A DNA stretch of 64,000 bases. It comes from JBOGWA01 sp050693155. GTDB lineage: Bacteria; Actinomycetota; UBA4738; CALAEC01. The first letter of the stretch is position 1, and each line of letters opens with the position of its first letter. Positions 33,964 through 44,063 of this stretch are shown here, one piece after another. The stretch is from contig JBOGWA010000128.1 in assembly GCA_050693155.1 (NCBI GenBank), forward strand, positions 1 to 64,000. Direction: 5' to 3'. The notes beneath the pieces are model-generated. The model worked only from the letters and a program-made list of their open reading frames with translations, was not told the DNA's origin and searched no databases. The position numbers and the translations under genes were made by a program.

Positions 33964-33991
33964 CCGATCGGTCGCCGGCGGGTCCGATCGG
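33964..33991. promoter_or_regulatory. Two CCGATCGG palindromes 20 bp apart upstream of flp
   Basis: CCGATCGG occurs at 33964-33971 and 33984-33991. The second is part of a perfect 12-bp palindrome GTCCGATCGGAC (33982-33993). The 20-bp step puts both on the same face of the helix, as expected of an operator for a dimer pair. They lie in the 130-base gap that must contain the tad operon promoter. Confidence 0.4.
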
Positions 33992-34009
33992 ACTAACGAA
34001 AGGCTTGTG

Positions 34010-34252
34010 CTACTTGGCGTCGCCGCGGCCGATGAGCGGCTCCGTCCCCCGGCTCGCAAAGGGAGCGCGGAGCGACCAGGGTGATTCGGCTTGGTGGCGC
34101 CCCTGGAGCGCACCGAGTCGGAGCCCCTGAAGACGTCCCGCGAGAGCCCACGGGGATGGACGGGGCTTCGAGAAGACTCGTTCGAGCGCGGAGATCGCGG
34201 CGCGTTCCTCTTCGGGGGTGAGCTCGTGCGGCAGCTCGAACCGCTGAGTCAC
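34010..34252 (-). CDS. accE: Acyl-CoA carboxylase epsilon subunit
   Basis: The 80-residue protein starts at GTG 34252, overlapping the carboxyltransferase stop as GTGA. Its core [16 protein letters not shown] and the conserved tail of the family, [13 protein letters not shown], identify the small epsilon subunit that bridges alpha and beta chains in actinobacterial acyl-CoA carboxylases. The C-terminal 30 residues after the tail motif are variable. It is easy to miss because a much longer antisense-type frame covers it. Confidence 0.8.
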   Translation of the reverse strand: MTQRFELPHELTPEEERAAISALERVFSKPRPSPWALAGRLQGLRLGALQGRHQAESPWSLRAPFASRGTEPLIGRGDAK

Positions 34253-35823
34253 AGCGGGATGTTGCCGTGCTTGCGCGGCGGGACCGCTTCGCGCTTCGTC
34301 CGCAACATGTTCAGGGCCTGGATCAGGCGAATGCGCGTCTCGGCCGGTTCGATGACGTCGTCGACGTAGCCGCGGTCGGCCGCGATGTAGGGGTTGGCGA
34401 ACTGCTCCTGGTAGTCCGCGATGAGCTCCTTGCGCCTCGTCTCCGGGTCGTCCGCTTTCTCGAGCTCTTTTCGAAAGACGATGTTGACGGCCCCCTCCGG
34501 CCCCATGACGGCGATCTCCGCCGTCGGCCAGGCGAGCTCGATATCGGCGCGCAGATGCTTGGAGTTCATGACGACGTACGCGCCGCCGTAGGCCTTCCGG
34601 GTGATCACCGTCATCCGGGGGACGGTCGCCTCGGTGAACGCGTAGAGGAGCTTCGCGCCGCGCCGGATGATGCCGCCGTGCTCCTGGGTGGTCCCCGGAA
34701 GGAAGCCGGGGACGTCCACGAACGTGAGAAGCGGGATGTTGAACGCGTCGCAGAAGCGAACGAACCGGGCGGCCTTCTCCGAGGCGTCGATATCGAGCGT
34801 TCCCGCGAGCACCTTCGGTTGGTTCGCGACGATCCCGACCGAGTGTCCATCGAGCCGTGCGAACCCGGTCACGATGTTCATCGCCCAGAGAGGGAAGACC
34901 TCGAAGAAGTCGCCGGCGTCGACGACCGCTCGGATCACGTCCTTCATGTCGTAGGGCTCGCGCGGAGAGTCGGGGATGAGATCGTTCAGTTCGTCCGCTC
35001 GCCGCATGGGATCGTCGGTCGAGGCGAACGACGGTGGGTCCTCCAGGTTGTTCTGCGGCAGGAACGACATCAGGTAGCGCACCTTCTCGAGGCACTCCTT
35101 CTCGCCGTCGGCGATGAAGGCGGCGATGCCGGACTTCGTCGCATGTGTCTGCGCGCCGCCGAGCTCCTCGAACGTGACGTCCTCGCCCGTCACGGTCTTG
35201 ATGACCTCCGGGCCGGTGATGAACATGTGCGAGGTCTCCTTCACCATGAAGATGAAGTCGGTGACGGCGGGGGAGTAGACGGCGCCACCGGCGCACGGGC
35301 CGAGGATCACGCTGATCTGGGGGATCACTCCCGACGCGCGGATGTTCCGGTCGAAGATGTAGCCGTAGCCGGCGAGGGAGGCGGCCCCCTCCTGGATCCG
35401 AGCGCCTCCGGAGTCGTTCAGCCCGATGACCGGAGCGCCGGTCGCGACCGCGAGGTCCATGATCTTGCAGACCTTTTCGGCAAAGGACTCGCCAAGCGAA
35501 CCGCCGAAAACGGTGAAGTCCTGGCTGAAGACAAAGACCTTCCGGCCGTCGATCGTGCCCCATCCGGTGATGACGCCGTCGCCGTAGGGCCGCGTCTTCT
35601 CGAGGCCGAAGGCCTGGACGCGGTGACGCGTGAGCATGTCAGTCTCGACGAACGACCCGGGGTCCAGGAGCAGGTCGACGCGCTCTCGCGCGGTGAGTTT
35701 TCCGCGGTCGTGCTGCCGCTTGACGGCCTCCTTGCCGGCGGCGACGATCGCCTCTTCCTTCCTGCGCCTGAGGTCGTCGACCTTCTCGTCGACCTTGCGA
35801 CGCGGCGGCGCCTTCTTGGCCAT
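34249..35823 (-). CDS. pccB: Acyl-CoA carboxylase beta chain (propionyl-CoA type carboxyltransferase)
   Basis: The 524-residue protein has N- and C-terminal crotonase-like carboxyltransferase halves: [49 protein letters not shown] and later [25 protein letters not shown] and [13 protein letters not shown]. With the alpha chain (1065-2789) and epsilon (34010) it carboxylates propionyl-CoA and perhaps acetyl-CoA. Start ATG 35823 ([10 protein letters not shown]) is preferred over a 90-base longer frame. It is divergent from the RecB-like gene. Confidence 0.93.
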   Translation of the reverse strand: MAKKAPPRRKVDEKVDDLRRRKEEAIVAAGKEAVKRQHDRGKLTARERVDLLLDPGSFVETDMLTRHRVQAFGLEKTRPYGDGVITGWGTIDGRKVFVFSQDFTVFGGSLGESFAEKVCKIMDLAVATGAPVIGLNDSGGARIQEGAASLAGYGYIFDRNIRASGVIPQISVILGPCAGGAVYSPAVTDFIFMVKETSHMFITGPEVIKTVTGEDVTFEELGGAQTHATKSGIAAFIADGEKECLEKVRYLMSFLPQNNLEDPPSFASTDDPMRRADELNDLIPDSPREPYDMKDVIRAVVDAGDFFEVFPLWAMNIVTGFARLDGHSVGIVANQPKVLAGTLDIDASEKAARFVRFCDAFNIPLLTFVDVPGFLPGTTQEHGGIIRRGAKLLYAFTEATVPRMTVITRKAYGGAYVVMNSKHLRADIELAWPTAEIAVMGPEGAVNIVFRKELEKADDPETRRKELIADYQEQFANPYIAADRGYVDDVIEPAETRIRLIQALNMLRTKREAVPPRKHGNIPL

Positions 35824-35891
35824 CGCGACCGAGTCTAGCGTGGGCCTTGATCCAATCCTTCGAACGTCGGGATCGTGTCGGTGCGGGGGCT

Positions 35892-35897
35892 TACCAT
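35892..35897 (+). promoter_or_regulatory. Candidate -10 box TACCAT before the RecB-like gene
   Basis: TACCAT ends nine bases before ATG 35907, giving a leader of two or three bases. No ribosome site is visible upstream of this ATG, in line with a leaderless message. Confidence 0.3.
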
Positions 35898-35906
35898 CAC
35901 CGTGCG

Positions 35907-36917
35907 ATGCCACTCACGTCCGTTCAGGAACGGACGCTCGTCGAGCTCATGGCGAGCAAGGAGGAGCGGCCGGTCTTCTCCGCGGATCTCGCCGATGGCC
36001 TCCGATCGACCCTTGAAAAGCGTCTCGCGCCGATCGCCGAGCGGATCGATGACGGCGACCAGTTGTGGGCGACGAAGGCGCGACTCACCAACCTTCACCT
36101 GAGGTGCGAAGGCCTGTTCGCTGCGAACGAGTTCCGGGAAGGAGAGTTCGAGTACGGCTTCAAGCTCGCGGTCGGGAACGTCACGCACAAAGCCGTTGAG
36201 GTCTCGGTCTTCCGCCCAGGTGTCCCCGAAGCCGAGCTCGTTCAGCGCGCGCTCGAGAAACTACGCCGCGATGACTCACGGTTCGACGAGTACGTCGAAC
36301 GGCTCGACGATGTGGATCACGCCGAGATCGAGGCCGAATCGGTGAGACGGACAACACTCTTTCGGGCCACCCTCCCGCCGATCGAGCGTGCGTGGGCGCC
36401 CGTGGTCGAGCTGCCGCTCAAGGTGGAGCTGCTCGATCGTCGCGTCGTGCTGTACGGGCAGCCGGACATCAGCCTTGGATCACAGGACGAGGAGGATCCG
36501 ATGCGCGCTCGACGGCTCTTCCTCGAGTTGAAGACCGGACAGGACCGGCCCGAGTACGACGAGGACCTCCGCTTCTACGCTCTCTGCGCGACGCTCCGGT
36601 TTGGCGTTCCTCCGTTCCGGGTCGCGACCCTTCTGCTCGACGACGGTACGTGGCGGATACAGGACGTGACGCCCGACCTTCTCGAAGCGGCGGCGCGCCG
36701 GGTCGTGGGCTACTTCGAGCGGGCCATCGATCTGGTGAATGGGGCGGAGCCCGCACTTCGGCCCGGAGCGTGGTGCGCTTGGTGCCCCCGCCGGAACACC
36801 TGCCCCGAATCCACAGCGAAGGATCCAGTCGTCGTCGGGGAGTCTCAGGCCGTGAGATCTTCGCCGGTCAGGGGGGTCCGGGGGGAAAGCTCGCCCCAGA
36901 CGGATCGCGCGCGTTGA
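35907..36917 (+). CDS. RecB-like PD-(D/E)XK nuclease with an Fe-S cysteine cluster
   Basis: The 336-residue protein has the nuclease core GQPDISLG (Asp) followed by [25 protein letters not shown] (E-x-K and the conserved tyrosine-containing QxxxY-like helix). The C-terminal [11 protein letters not shown] (C-x2-C-x5-C) plus a Cys near residue 69 (HLRCEG) matches the four-cysteine Fe-S cluster of AddB, Cas4 and RecB-family exonucleases. It has no helicase domain. Function is probably DNA repair; no CRISPR genes are near. The start at ATG 35907 removes a 20-residue poorly coding extension. Confidence 0.82.
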   Translation: MPLTSVQERTLVELMASKEERPVFSADLADGLRSTLEKRLAPIAERIDDGDQLWATKARLTNLHLRCEGLFAANEFREGEFEYGFKLAVGNVTHKAVEVSVFRPGVPEAELVQRALEKLRRDDSRFDEYVERLDDVDHAEIEAESVRRTTLFRATLPPIERAWAPVVELPLKVELLDRRVVLYGQPDISLGSQDEEDPMRARRLFLELKTGQDRPEYDEDLRFYALCATLRFGVPPFRVATLLLDDGTWRIQDVTPDLLEAAARRVVGYFERAIDLVNGAEPALRPGAWCAWCPRRNTCPESTAKDPVVVGESQAVRSSPVRGVRGESSPQTDRAR

Positions 36918-36942
36918 CGGAAGCGAGCGTCCCACCGGTCGG

Positions 36943-38145
36943 ATGAAGGCCGTCGCCTGCTCGACCCTCGTCACCTGCGCGTCTCGCTCCATACCCGTCA
37001 CTCCGATGGACGAACCCCACGTCATCAACGACGGCGTGGTGGCGTGGGACGGGGAAACCATCGTCTATGCGGGGCCGGGTGACGGTTTCGACGGAAGCCT
37101 CGACGAGACGTACGAGGGATGCACGATCGTTCCCGGGTTCGTCGACTGTCACACCCATCTCCCGTTCTTCGGCTGGCGCGAGGACGAGTGGGAGGCGCGA
37201 CTTGCCGGGCAGACGTATCGAGACCTCCAGGGGCGGGGCGGCGGCATCGCGCGGAGCGCTCGAATGCTCGCCGAGGCCTCCGACGATATGGTGCTCGACT
37301 TCTGCAGGCCGCTCATGGCCGAGATGCTGGCGCACGGCACCACGGCCCTCGAGATGAAGACGGGCTACGGCCTTTCCGTCGACGCGGAGCTTCGGCAGGC
37401 GCGCCTCGCTCGGGCGCTGGCGGACGAAGCCCCTCAGACGTGCACGGTGACGCTGCTCGCGTGCCACGCCGTGCCCGAGGGCGTCTCGCGCGAGGAGTGG
37501 GTCCGGGTCGCCTGCGAGGAGCTCATCCCGAAGGCCTTGGCCGAAGGTTTCATCGACGCCGTCGATGTCTATGTCGAGGACATCGCGTTCTCGGTCGCAG
37601 ACCTCGAGCGCGTCGCCGAATCCGCAAGCGAGGCCGGGCTCCCCCTTCGTTGCCACGCGGAGCAACTGGGCCGAACGGGGTCGGCCGAAGCAGCGTCCAA
37701 GCTGGGTGCGAGGAGCGCCGACCACCTGAACAACGTCGACGCGTCCGGCATTGCCGCCCTCGCTGCGTCCCACACCGTTGGGGTTCTCCTGCCAGCATCG
37801 ACGTTCTCCCTCCGGATGCGCCCGCCTCCCGTCGCGGAGCTCATCGAGGCCGGGGTGCACCTCGCCGTCGGCACCGACTTCAATCCCGGGACGTCGCCGG
37901 TTCTCTCAATGCCCGAAGCGATCGCAATGGCGTGCTCGCTCTATGGTCTGGGGCCGAAGCAGGCTCTCACCGGTGCGACGATCAACGGAGCATGGGTTCT
38001 CGGTCTTCACGATCGACTCGGGTCCCTCGAGCCGGGGAAGCGCGCGGATTTCCTCGTCCTCGATGGCGAGGATGTTCGGATGCTTGCCTACCGTCCGGGT
38101 CACAACCCCGTTCGCCGCGTCTTCGTCGGTGGGAAGGCCGCGTAG
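36943..38145 (+). CDS. hutI: Imidazolonepropionase
   Basis: The 400-residue amidohydrolase-fold enzyme opens imidazolone-5-propionate to formimidoylglutamate in histidine breakdown. Landmarks are VDCHTHLPFFGWREDEWEAR, GTTALEMKTGYGL (substrate tyrosine and lysine), LACHAVPEG, RCHAEQLG and GTDFNPGTSP. The gene faces hutG-hutU-hutH on the other strand, so the pathway is split into two convergent units. Confidence 0.95.
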   Translation: MKAVACSTLVTCASRSIPVTPMDEPHVINDGVVAWDGETIVYAGPGDGFDGSLDETYEGCTIVPGFVDCHTHLPFFGWREDEWEARLAGQTYRDLQGRGGGIARSARMLAEASDDMVLDFCRPLMAEMLAHGTTALEMKTGYGLSVDAELRQARLARALADEAPQTCTVTLLACHAVPEGVSREEWVRVACEELIPKALAEGFIDAVDVYVEDIAFSVADLERVAESASEAGLPLRCHAEQLGRTGSAEAASKLGARSADHLNNVDASGIAALAASHTVGVLLPASTFSLRMRPPPVAELIEAGVHLAVGTDFNPGTSPVLSMPEAIAMACSLYGLGPKQALTGATINGAWVLGLHDRLGSLEPGKRADFLVLDGEDVRMLAYRPGHNPVRRVFVGGKAA

Positions 38146-38150
38146 GTCTG

Positions 38151-39062
38151 CTAGCTCACGCGATCGGCGAGACCGGAGGAGAACGACAGGAGGCAGGAGG
38201 CGGCAGCAAGCGTCGTCGCGTCGGCAACGTCCTTTGTGGGGTCCATCTCCACCAAATCAAGAGCTCGGACCTTTGGTTCCCTGCCGCAGAGGAACGCGGC
38301 CTGACGAAGCTCCCACGGCGTGAGCCCGCCGGGACGTGAGCCGGGAGCAGCGGGAGCGAAGACGCGATCGAGGACATCGAGATCCAGATCGACGTAGATC
38401 TCATCGCATCGCGCAGATAGCTGCGTGAGCGCTCCCGCGACGACTGGTTCGATCCCGCCGGAGCGGACGGCGTCGATCGTCACGACCGAGATTCCGGCTT
38501 TCTCCGCCACCTCGGCATAGAAGGCGGAGTTGGCGAACGACTGAATTCCGATCTGGACGATGTTCTCCCCCGGTAGCCCGTCGGCCAGCAGAGCGCGGAT
38601 CGGGTTGCCGTTGCTGAGTCCGCCCTCGAGGTCACGGAGGTCGTGATGGGCGTCGAGTGTCAGCAAGCCGATGCGCCCGAGCGAGTCGCCGACAGCGTGC
38701 ACTCCCGGCCTCGTGACGCTGTTGTCCCCTCCGAGGACGGCGACCACATCCGCGCCTTCCAGTGCTTTGCGCAGGCCCTGGCTCAACGGTTCGAGTGCAT
38801 CCTCGGGTTTCACATCCGCGAGGTCGAGGTCACCGAGGTCGGTCGCAGCGAGGCGCTGGACGTCCGTTCCGCTTTCGACGTCGAAGGTACTGAACGTATG
38901 CAGCACCGCCCGGATCGCTCCCGGCGCCAGGTCGCAGCGGCCCGGAGTGATCGACGAGAGATGGAGCGGCGCTCCCAGGACGGCGATGCTTTTACTCGGG
39001 TTGGGCTCGTGCTTTCCGAGGAGCCAGGTGCTTGCTCGAGGCCAGTTCGGATCGTCGGGCAA
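38151..39062 (-). CDS. hutG: Formimidoylglutamase (arginase/agmatinase fold)
   Basis: The 303-residue protein splits formimidoylglutamate into glutamate and formamide. Metal motifs are [24 protein letters not shown] and EMDP. In arginases the first reads GGDHS; here Asn114 replaces the histidine, a substitution known in characterised formiminoglutamase from Trypanosoma. That supports this function over agmatinase. The start is TTG 39062, seven bases after hutU. It lies last in hutH-hutU-hutG and is convergent with hutI. Confidence 0.88.
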   Translation of the reverse strand: MPDDPNWPRASTWLLGKHEPNPSKSIAVLGAPLHLSSITPGRCDLAPGAIRAVLHTFSTFDVESGTDVQRLAATDLGDLDLADVKPEDALEPLSQGLRKALEGADVVAVLGGDNSVTRPGVHAVGDSLGRIGLLTLDAHHDLRDLEGGLSNGNPIRALLADGLPGENIVQIGIQSFANSAFYAEVAEKAGISVVTIDAVRSGGIEPVVAGALTQLSARCDEIYVDLDLDVLDRVFAPAAPGSRPGGLTPWELRQAAFLCGREPKVRALDLVEMDPTKDVADATTLAAASCLLSFSSGLADRVS

Positions 39063-39068
39063 CAGGCC

Positions 39069-40718
39069 TTAGCCCTCCTTCATCGGCAGGCGGATCCCGC
39101 GCTCTCGGGCGACTTCGACGGCGCGGTCGTAGCCGGCGTCCGCGTGGCGGATCACCCCGAGGCCCGGGTCGCACGTGAGGACCCGCTCGAGACGCTCGGC
39201 GGCCTCCTTGGTCCCGTCGGCGACGACGACCATTCCGGCGTGGATCGAGTACCCGATTCCGACGCCGCCTCCATGGTGCAGTGAGACCCAGTCGGCTCCG
39301 GCGGCCGTATTCAGGAGTGCGTTTAGCACCGGCCAGTCGGCAATCGCGTCGGAACCGTCGGCCATTCCCTCTGTCTCTCGATACGGAGAGGCCACGCTCC
39401 CCGCGTCCAGGTGGTCGCGCCCGATCACGATCGGCGCCGCGAGCTCGCCGGACGCGACCATCTCGTTGAACCTGACCCCGGCTCGGTCGCGTTCGCCGTA
39501 GCCGAGCCAGCAGATCCGCGCGGGCAGTCCCTGATACTTGACCCGGTCCTCGGCCATCTGGAGCCAGCGTTGCAGCCGGTCGTTCTCAGGAAATAGCTCG
39601 GCGACCGCTCGGTCCGTCGCGATGATGTCGGCGGGATCTCCCGAGAGCGCGACCCATCGGAAGGGCCCCCTCCCCTCGCAGAACATGGGACGGATGAACG
39701 CGGGGACGAACCCTGGGTAGTCGAAGGCCCGCGTCGAGCCCCCCTTCTCGGCGCCGGCGCGGAGGTTGTTTCCATAGTCGAAGACGACGGCGCCGGCTTC
39801 CTGGAAGCCCAGCATCGCCTCGACCTGGCTCGCCATCGACGCGTAAGCGCGATCCGCGTACTCCTCCGGCTTCGTGCGACGGAGCTCGGCGGCCCCGCCG
39901 AGCGAGAGGCCTGTCGGGACGTATCCGTCGAGCGGATCGTGGGCCGACGTCTGATCGGTGACCACGTCCGGTCGAAAACCGCGCCGCAGAAGCTCCGGGT
40001 GGGTCTCCGCGGCGTTTCCAAGGAGGCCGATCGAGACTGCTTCTCCCCCGCGCACCCCTTCCTCGACCCACCGGATCGCTTCATCGAGGTCGTCGGTCGA
40101 GCGGTCGAGGTAGCCGGTCTTCTGACGTCTTTCGATCCGCAGCGGGTCCACCTCGACGACGAGTGCGACGCCTTCGTTCATGGTGACTGCGAGCGGTTGC
40201 GCGCCGCCCATGCCGCCGAGGCCCGCGGTCAGGACCACCCGACCGCGAAGGCTGCCGCCGAAATGCTGGGACGCGCACTCGGCCAGGGTCTCGTAGGTTC
40301 CCTGGAGGATCCCTTGGGTCCCGATGTAGATCCAGGAGCCCGCCGTCATCTGCCCGTACATCGTGAGCCCGGCATCTTCCAGCTCACGGAACGTCTCCCA
40401 GTCGGCCCACTTTGGGACGATCATCGCGTTCGAGATGAGGACCCGAGGCGAGGTGGGATGGGTTCGGAAGACCCCGACCGGCTTCCCCGATTGCACGAGG
40501 AGCGTTTCGTCTCCCTCGAGGCTCCGGAGCGACGCCACGATCGCGTCGAACGCCTTCCAGCTGCGGGCCGCCCTCCCGGTTCCTCCGTAGACCACGAGGT
40601 CTTCGGGCCGCTCGGCGACCTCGGGGTCGAGGTTGTTCATGAGCATCCGGAGGGCTGCCTCCTGCGGCCATCCCTCGCACGAGATATCCGGGCCGCGCGG
40701 CGCTCGGATCTCTCTCAC
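39069..40718 (-). CDS. hutU: Urocanate hydratase
   Basis: The 549-residue NAD-dependent enzyme converts urocanate to imidazolone propionate. Family features include [62 protein letters not shown] (NAD loop), FDYGNNLR and the active-site cysteine in [16 protein letters not shown] 40718 overlaps the hutH stop (GTGA), which fixes the start; a frame open far upstream is shadow of hutH. Confidence 0.95.
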   Translation of the reverse strand: MREIRAPRGPDISCEGWPQEAALRMLMNNLDPEVAERPEDLVVYGGTGRAARSWKAFDAIVASLRSLEGDETLLVQSGKPVGVFRTHPTSPRVLISNAMIVPKWADWETFRELEDAGLTMYGQMTAGSWIYIGTQGILQGTYETLAECASQHFGGSLRGRVVLTAGLGGMGGAQPLAVTMNEGVALVVEVDPLRIERRQKTGYLDRSTDDLDEAIRWVEEGVRGGEAVSIGLLGNAAETHPELLRRGFRPDVVTDQTSAHDPLDGYVPTGLSLGGAAELRRTKPEEYADRAYASMASQVEAMLGFQEAGAVVFDYGNNLRAGAEKGGSTRAFDYPGFVPAFIRPMFCEGRGPFRWVALSGDPADIIATDRAVAELFPENDRLQRWLQMAEDRVKYQGLPARICWLGYGERDRAGVRFNEMVASGELAAPIVIGRDHLDAGSVASPYRETEGMADGSDAIADWPVLNALLNTAAGADWVSLHHGGGVGIGYSIHAGMVVVADGTKEAAERLERVLTCDPGLGVIRHADAGYDRAVEVARERGIRLPMKEG

Positions 40719-42262
40719 TGGAGCGGACCGGCGGCCGCCGCGGCGGTGTCCACGAGGGCTCCGGTTCGGACGATCTCGGTCGACTCGGAGATGTCGATGG
40801 AGAGGTCGCGGTCTTCCTCCAAAAATGGCACTCGCTCCCGGAGGGCATTCAGGGCCCCCATGGTCCCCGGGGCCGGCTCCAGCGGCTTCCTGAGGTCGAT
40901 CGCCTGCGCGGCGCACAGGGCCTCGATCGCGAGGATCGTCCCGACCAGTTCGACGACGCGCCGGAGCTTCAGGCCCGCGAGCCAGCCCATGCTCACGTGG
41001 TCTTCTTGCGTACCGGACGTCGGGATCGAGTCGAGGCTCGCCGGCTGCGCGAGCAGCTTGCACTCGGAGACCAGCGCGGCCTGCGTGTACTGAGCGAGCA
41101 TGTAGCCCGATCCAAGCCCCGGCGTCGTCGAGAGGAAGGGAGGAAGCCCCCGCGCCGCCCCCGGTCCGAGGAGCCAGAGTGTTCTTCGTTCGGAAATGTT
41201 GCCGATTCCGCAGAGGGCGACGGCCATGAAGTCGAGCGCGTAAGCGAGGGGCTGACCGTGAAAGTTCCCGGTGCTCTCGACGCGACCGTCGGGAAGGACG
41301 ACAGGATTGTCGACCACGGATTCGAGCTCCCGGGCGAACACCTCGGCGGCGAAGGCGAGGGTGTCCCGACCCGCTCCGTGCACCTGTGGTGCGCACCGCA
41401 TCGAGTACGCGTCCTGGACCGCATGCTCGCTCTCGGAGTGCGAAGCGATGATCGAGCTTCCCTCAAGGAGGCGGCGGATGTTCTCGGCCGACGCGCTCTG
41501 TCCGGGGTACGGGCGGAGCAGGTGCAGGTCCTCCGCGAACGGACCGTCCGTTCCCAGAGCGCCCTCGATCGTCATCGCCGCGGTCACGTCGGCGGTGGAA
41601 GCCAGGAGCGCCGCATCGTGGTGAGCAAGCAAGCCGAGAGCGAGCATCCCGTCGGTCCCGTTTACGAGCGCAAGTCCCTCCTTCGGCTGGAGGCTGAGGG
41701 GCTCGAGGCCGGCTCGTTTGAGGGCCGAGTCCGTGGGTTCTGTTCCGGTACGAGCGTGGAGCACCCGCCCCTCTCCGATCAGGACGAGCGCGATATGGGC
41801 GAGCTGGGCGAGATCGCCGCTGGCGCCCACCGAACCGCGATCCGGCACGGCCGGGTGGATTCGCTCGTTCAAGAGCTCCACGAACCTCGTGACAACGTCG
41901 GGACGCACGCCGGAGAACCCGGCGGCAAGGGTTCGCGCCCGGAGGAGCATCATCGCCCGGACCACTTCCGCAGGCAGGAGATCTCCTGTTCCGGTCGCGT
42001 GGCTTCGGATCAGGTTCTGCTGGAGCCGGTCGAGGTCGTCGGGATCGATGCGGACGTCGGCGAGAGCCCCCAAACCGGTCGTGAGCCCATAGATCGCCTC
42101 GCCGCTCGCCACGTGGTCCTCGACGAGCTTTCGGGATCTCCCCATGGAGGGGACAACTTCCGGATCGAGCGAGACGCGCGCGCCGTCTCGAGCCACGGCG
42201 AGCACGTCGCCCGCACCCAGCGGTCCGCCGTCGATGACCACCTCCGCACGCCGGTCCGCCAT
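40715..42262 (-). CDS. hutH: Histidine ammonia-lyase
   Basis: The 515-residue enzyme removes ammonia from histidine to give urocanate. The MIO prosthetic group forms from Ala147-Ser148-Gly149 in [14 protein letters not shown]. Other marks are [12 protein letters not shown] near the N-terminus (substrate-binding tyrosine) and the [22 protein letters not shown] region. It is the first gene of hutH-hutU-hutG. No HutC-type repressor gene is adjacent. Confidence 0.95.
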   Translation of the reverse strand: MADRRAEVVIDGGPLGAGDVLAVARDGARVSLDPEVVPSMGRSRKLVEDHVASGEAIYGLTTGLGALADVRIDPDDLDRLQQNLIRSHATGTGDLLPAEVVRAMMLLRARTLAAGFSGVRPDVVTRFVELLNERIHPAVPDRGSVGASGDLAQLAHIALVLIGEGRVLHARTGTEPTDSALKRAGLEPLSLQPKEGLALVNGTDGMLALGLLAHHDAALLASTADVTAAMTIEGALGTDGPFAEDLHLLRPYPGQSASAENIRRLLEGSSIIASHSESEHAVQDAYSMRCAPQVHGAGRDTLAFAAEVFARELESVVDNPVVLPDGRVESTGNFHGQPLAYALDFMAVALCGIGNISERRTLWLLGPGAARGLPPFLSTTPGLGSGYMLAQYTQAALVSECKLLAQPASLDSIPTSGTQEDHVSMGWLAGLKLRRVVELVGTILAIEALCAAQAIDLRKPLEPAPGTMGALNALRERVPFLEEDRDLSIDISESTEIVRTGALVDTAAAAAGPLQ

Positions 42263-42283
42263 CCTCGGGCGAGACTAGCACCG

Positions 42284-42301
42284 AGGCGAAGGCACTCGCC
42301 T
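42284..42301. promoter_or_regulatory. Inverted repeat in the hutH-ccr divergent gap
   Basis: AGGCGA (42284-42289) and TCGCCT (42296-42301) form a perfect 6-bp inverted repeat around six bases, in the 98-base region between divergent hutH and ccr. It could be an operator for either gene. TACCCT a little downstream is a possible -10 box for ccr. The rest of the gap shows the CAGGAGGA ribosome site of ccr. Confidence 0.25.
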
Positions 42302-42360
42302 TGCCCGAACCGTTCGTAGTGACCTACCCTCTGGTAACCACCCAACAGGAGGACTTCACC

Positions 42361-43608
42361 GTGGCGAAGGACGTGTACGAGATCGGCGAGATCCCTCCCG
42401 TCGGAGAGGTCCCGAAGCGAATGGTTGCGCAGGTCATCCGGCCCGAGCGCTTCGGTGACCCCAATGATGCCTTCAAGATCGAGGAGATCCAGGTGCCCGA
42501 GGTCGGGCCCGACGACGCCCTCGTGCTCGTGATGGCCGCCGGAGTCAACTACAACAACGTCTGGGCCGCGCTCGGGATCCCGGTGAACGTGTGCGAGGTC
42601 CACGGCCGCTACGGGGAGCCCACGGAATTCCACATCGGCGGCTCGGACGCGTCGGGAGTCGTTTACGCGGTGGGCGAGAACGTCACGAACGTGAAGGTCG
42701 GAGAGCATGTCGTGGTCCATTGCGGCCAGTGGGACCTCGACGATCCCACGCTGGCGAATGGGGGAGACCCCATGTTCGGCGACTCCTTCCGGATCTGGGG
42801 CTACGAGTCGAACTGGGGGTCATTCGCCCAGTTCACGAAGGTCCAGGCTCATCAGTGCCTGCCCAAAGCGGAGCACCTGTCGTGGGAAGCGGCCGCTGCC
42901 CCGACGCTCGTGGGCGCGACCGCGTACCGGATGCTGTTCGGCTGGCCGCCACACACGGTCCAGGACGGGGATGTCGTCCTCGTCTGGGGCGGCGCCGGCG
43001 GGCTCGGCTCGATGGCCATCCAGCTCGTGGCGGACCGTGGAGGCCGCGCCGTCGCCGTCGTCTCCTCCGAGGACAAGGCCGAGTTCTGCAAGAAGCTGGG
43101 CGCGGTCGGCGCGATCAACCGGAAAGACTTCGACCACTGGGGGATGCCGCCCCACTGGAGGGACTCGGATGGGTACAAGACGTGGTTCGAAGGCGCGAAG
43201 GCGTTCGGCAAGGCATTGTGGGACGCCGTCGGCGAGAAGGTCTCGCCGAGGATCGTATTCGAGCATCCGGGAGAGGACACCGTTCCGACCTCGGTGTTCG
43301 TCTGCGACACGGGCGGGATGGTCGTGATCTGCGCGGGCACGAGCGGATACAGCGCGGTCGCCGATCTCCGGTACCTCTGGATGCGCCAGAAGAGGTTGCA
43401 GGGGAGTCACTTTGCGAACGACGAGCAGTCGAGCGCGTTCAACCAGCTCGTCGTCGAAGGACGCGTCGACCCCGCTCTCTCGCGGACGTTCTCATTCCAT
43501 GCGATCCCGGAGGCGCACCAGCTGATGCACGAGAACCGCCACCCCGAAGGAAACATGGCGGCGCTCGTGTCGGCTCCAAAGGAAGGTCTCACCGACCTCC
43601 CGGGCTAG
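42361..43608 (+). CDS. ccr: Crotonyl-CoA carboxylase/reductase
   Basis: The 415-residue MDR-family enzyme reductively carboxylates crotonyl-CoA to ethylmalonyl-CoA using NADPH and CO2. Its N-terminus [20 protein letters not shown], the [20 protein letters not shown] region and [17 protein letters not shown] (NADPH loop), followed by [10 protein letters not shown] and [16 protein letters not shown], are characteristic of Ccr. GTG 42361 with CAGGAGGA seven bases upstream is the start; an in-frame TTG 60 bases earlier adds non-homologous residues. It defines the ethylmalonyl-CoA pathway or extender-unit synthesis. Confidence 0.95.
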   Translation: MAKDVYEIGEIPPVGEVPKRMVAQVIRPERFGDPNDAFKIEEIQVPEVGPDDALVLVMAAGVNYNNVWAALGIPVNVCEVHGRYGEPTEFHIGGSDASGVVYAVGENVTNVKVGEHVVVHCGQWDLDDPTLANGGDPMFGDSFRIWGYESNWGSFAQFTKVQAHQCLPKAEHLSWEAAAAPTLVGATAYRMLFGWPPHTVQDGDVVLVWGGAGGLGSMAIQLVADRGGRAVAVVSSEDKAEFCKKLGAVGAINRKDFDHWGMPPHWRDSDGYKTWFEGAKAFGKALWDAVGEKVSPRIVFEHPGEDTVPTSVFVCDTGGMVVICAGTSGYSAVADLRYLWMRQKRLQGSHFANDEQSSAFNQLVVEGRVDPALSRTFSFHAIPEAHQLMHENRHPEGNMAALVSAPKEGLTDLPG

Positions 43609-43616
43609 GGGACCGA

Positions 43617-44054
43617 ATGGCGCGGGTCGAGTTCGACATCGAGACGAGCGTTACGCCGGAGCGAGTGCTTGAGGGGCTCACAGACTTCACGGAGCGTCGG
43701 CCCGACATCTGGCCCGGTCTCAAAAGGGAGATGTACGAGGTCCACGAAGTTGGCGACACCTGGGCGGACGTTACGGAAGGAACCGGTGGGTCCGTCTGGG
43801 CACGGGAGCGTTACGACTGGGCCTCTCCGGGGAAGGTCACGTGGACCGTTCAGGAGAGCGGGTTCTGCGCGCCCGGGAGCTTCATCTCGGCCGACGTGAC
43901 TCCAAGAGACGGTGGCAGCCGGATCCACATCACCTGGGAACGCACGCCGACGACGCTTCTCGGCAGGATGATTGCGGTCCTCATCGTCCTCACACGTGGG
44001 GCGGCCCTAAGGGGTTCCTACGTCAAGGGACTCCGGAATCTCGAAACCGCCTAG
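43617..44054 (+). CDS. SRPBCC-family lipid- or polyketide-binding-like protein
   Basis: The 145-residue protein has the START/Bet v1-like pattern: VEFDIETSVTPERVLEGLTDF, then alternating strands (TWADVTEGTGGSVWARERYDW, GSRIHITWERTP) and a long C-terminal helix with a hydrophobic middle (MIAVLIVLTRGAALRG). Proteins of this type bind hydrophobic ligands; a role in acyl-CoA metabolism beside ccr is only inferred. It starts nine bases after ccr and is probably in its operon. Confidence 0.8.
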   Translation: MARVEFDIETSVTPERVLEGLTDFTERRPDIWPGLKREMYEVHEVGDTWADVTEGTGGSVWARERYDWASPGKVTWTVQESGFCAPGSFISADVTPRDGGSRIHITWERTPTTLLGRMIAVLIVLTRGAALRGSYVKGLRNLETA

Positions 44055-44057
44055 CAT
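44052..44057 (+). promoter_or_regulatory. Candidate -10 box TAGCAT before the transhydrogenase-like gene
   Basis: TAGCAT overlaps the TAG stop of the SRPBCC gene and ends six bases before GTG 44064. If used, transcription would begin at the start codon itself. No -35 box is evident and no ribosome site precedes the GTG. Confidence 0.3.
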
Positions 44058-44063
44058 CTCCTC

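Noticed and set aside
34267..35838. 523-codon plus-strand frame
   Set aside because: Antisense of the acyl-CoA carboxylase beta chain; compositionally biased and without motifs.
35907..36917. Cas4-type nuclease of a CRISPR system
   Set aside because: The fold and Fe-S cysteines are similar, but no cas genes or repeat-spacer array occur in the window; hut and carboxylase genes flank it.
38151..39062. Agmatinase
   Set aside because: Arginase fold fits, but it lies in hutH-hutU order and has Asn at the first ligand position, as in formiminoglutamase.
40997..42319. 440-codon plus-strand frame
   Set aside because: Antisense of hutH, which has an intact MIO motif; no protein features of its own.
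42301..42360. TTG start 60 bases upstream for ccr
   Set aside because: The extra residues are not like Ccr N-termini, and a good CAGGAGGA ribosome site serves GTG 42361.
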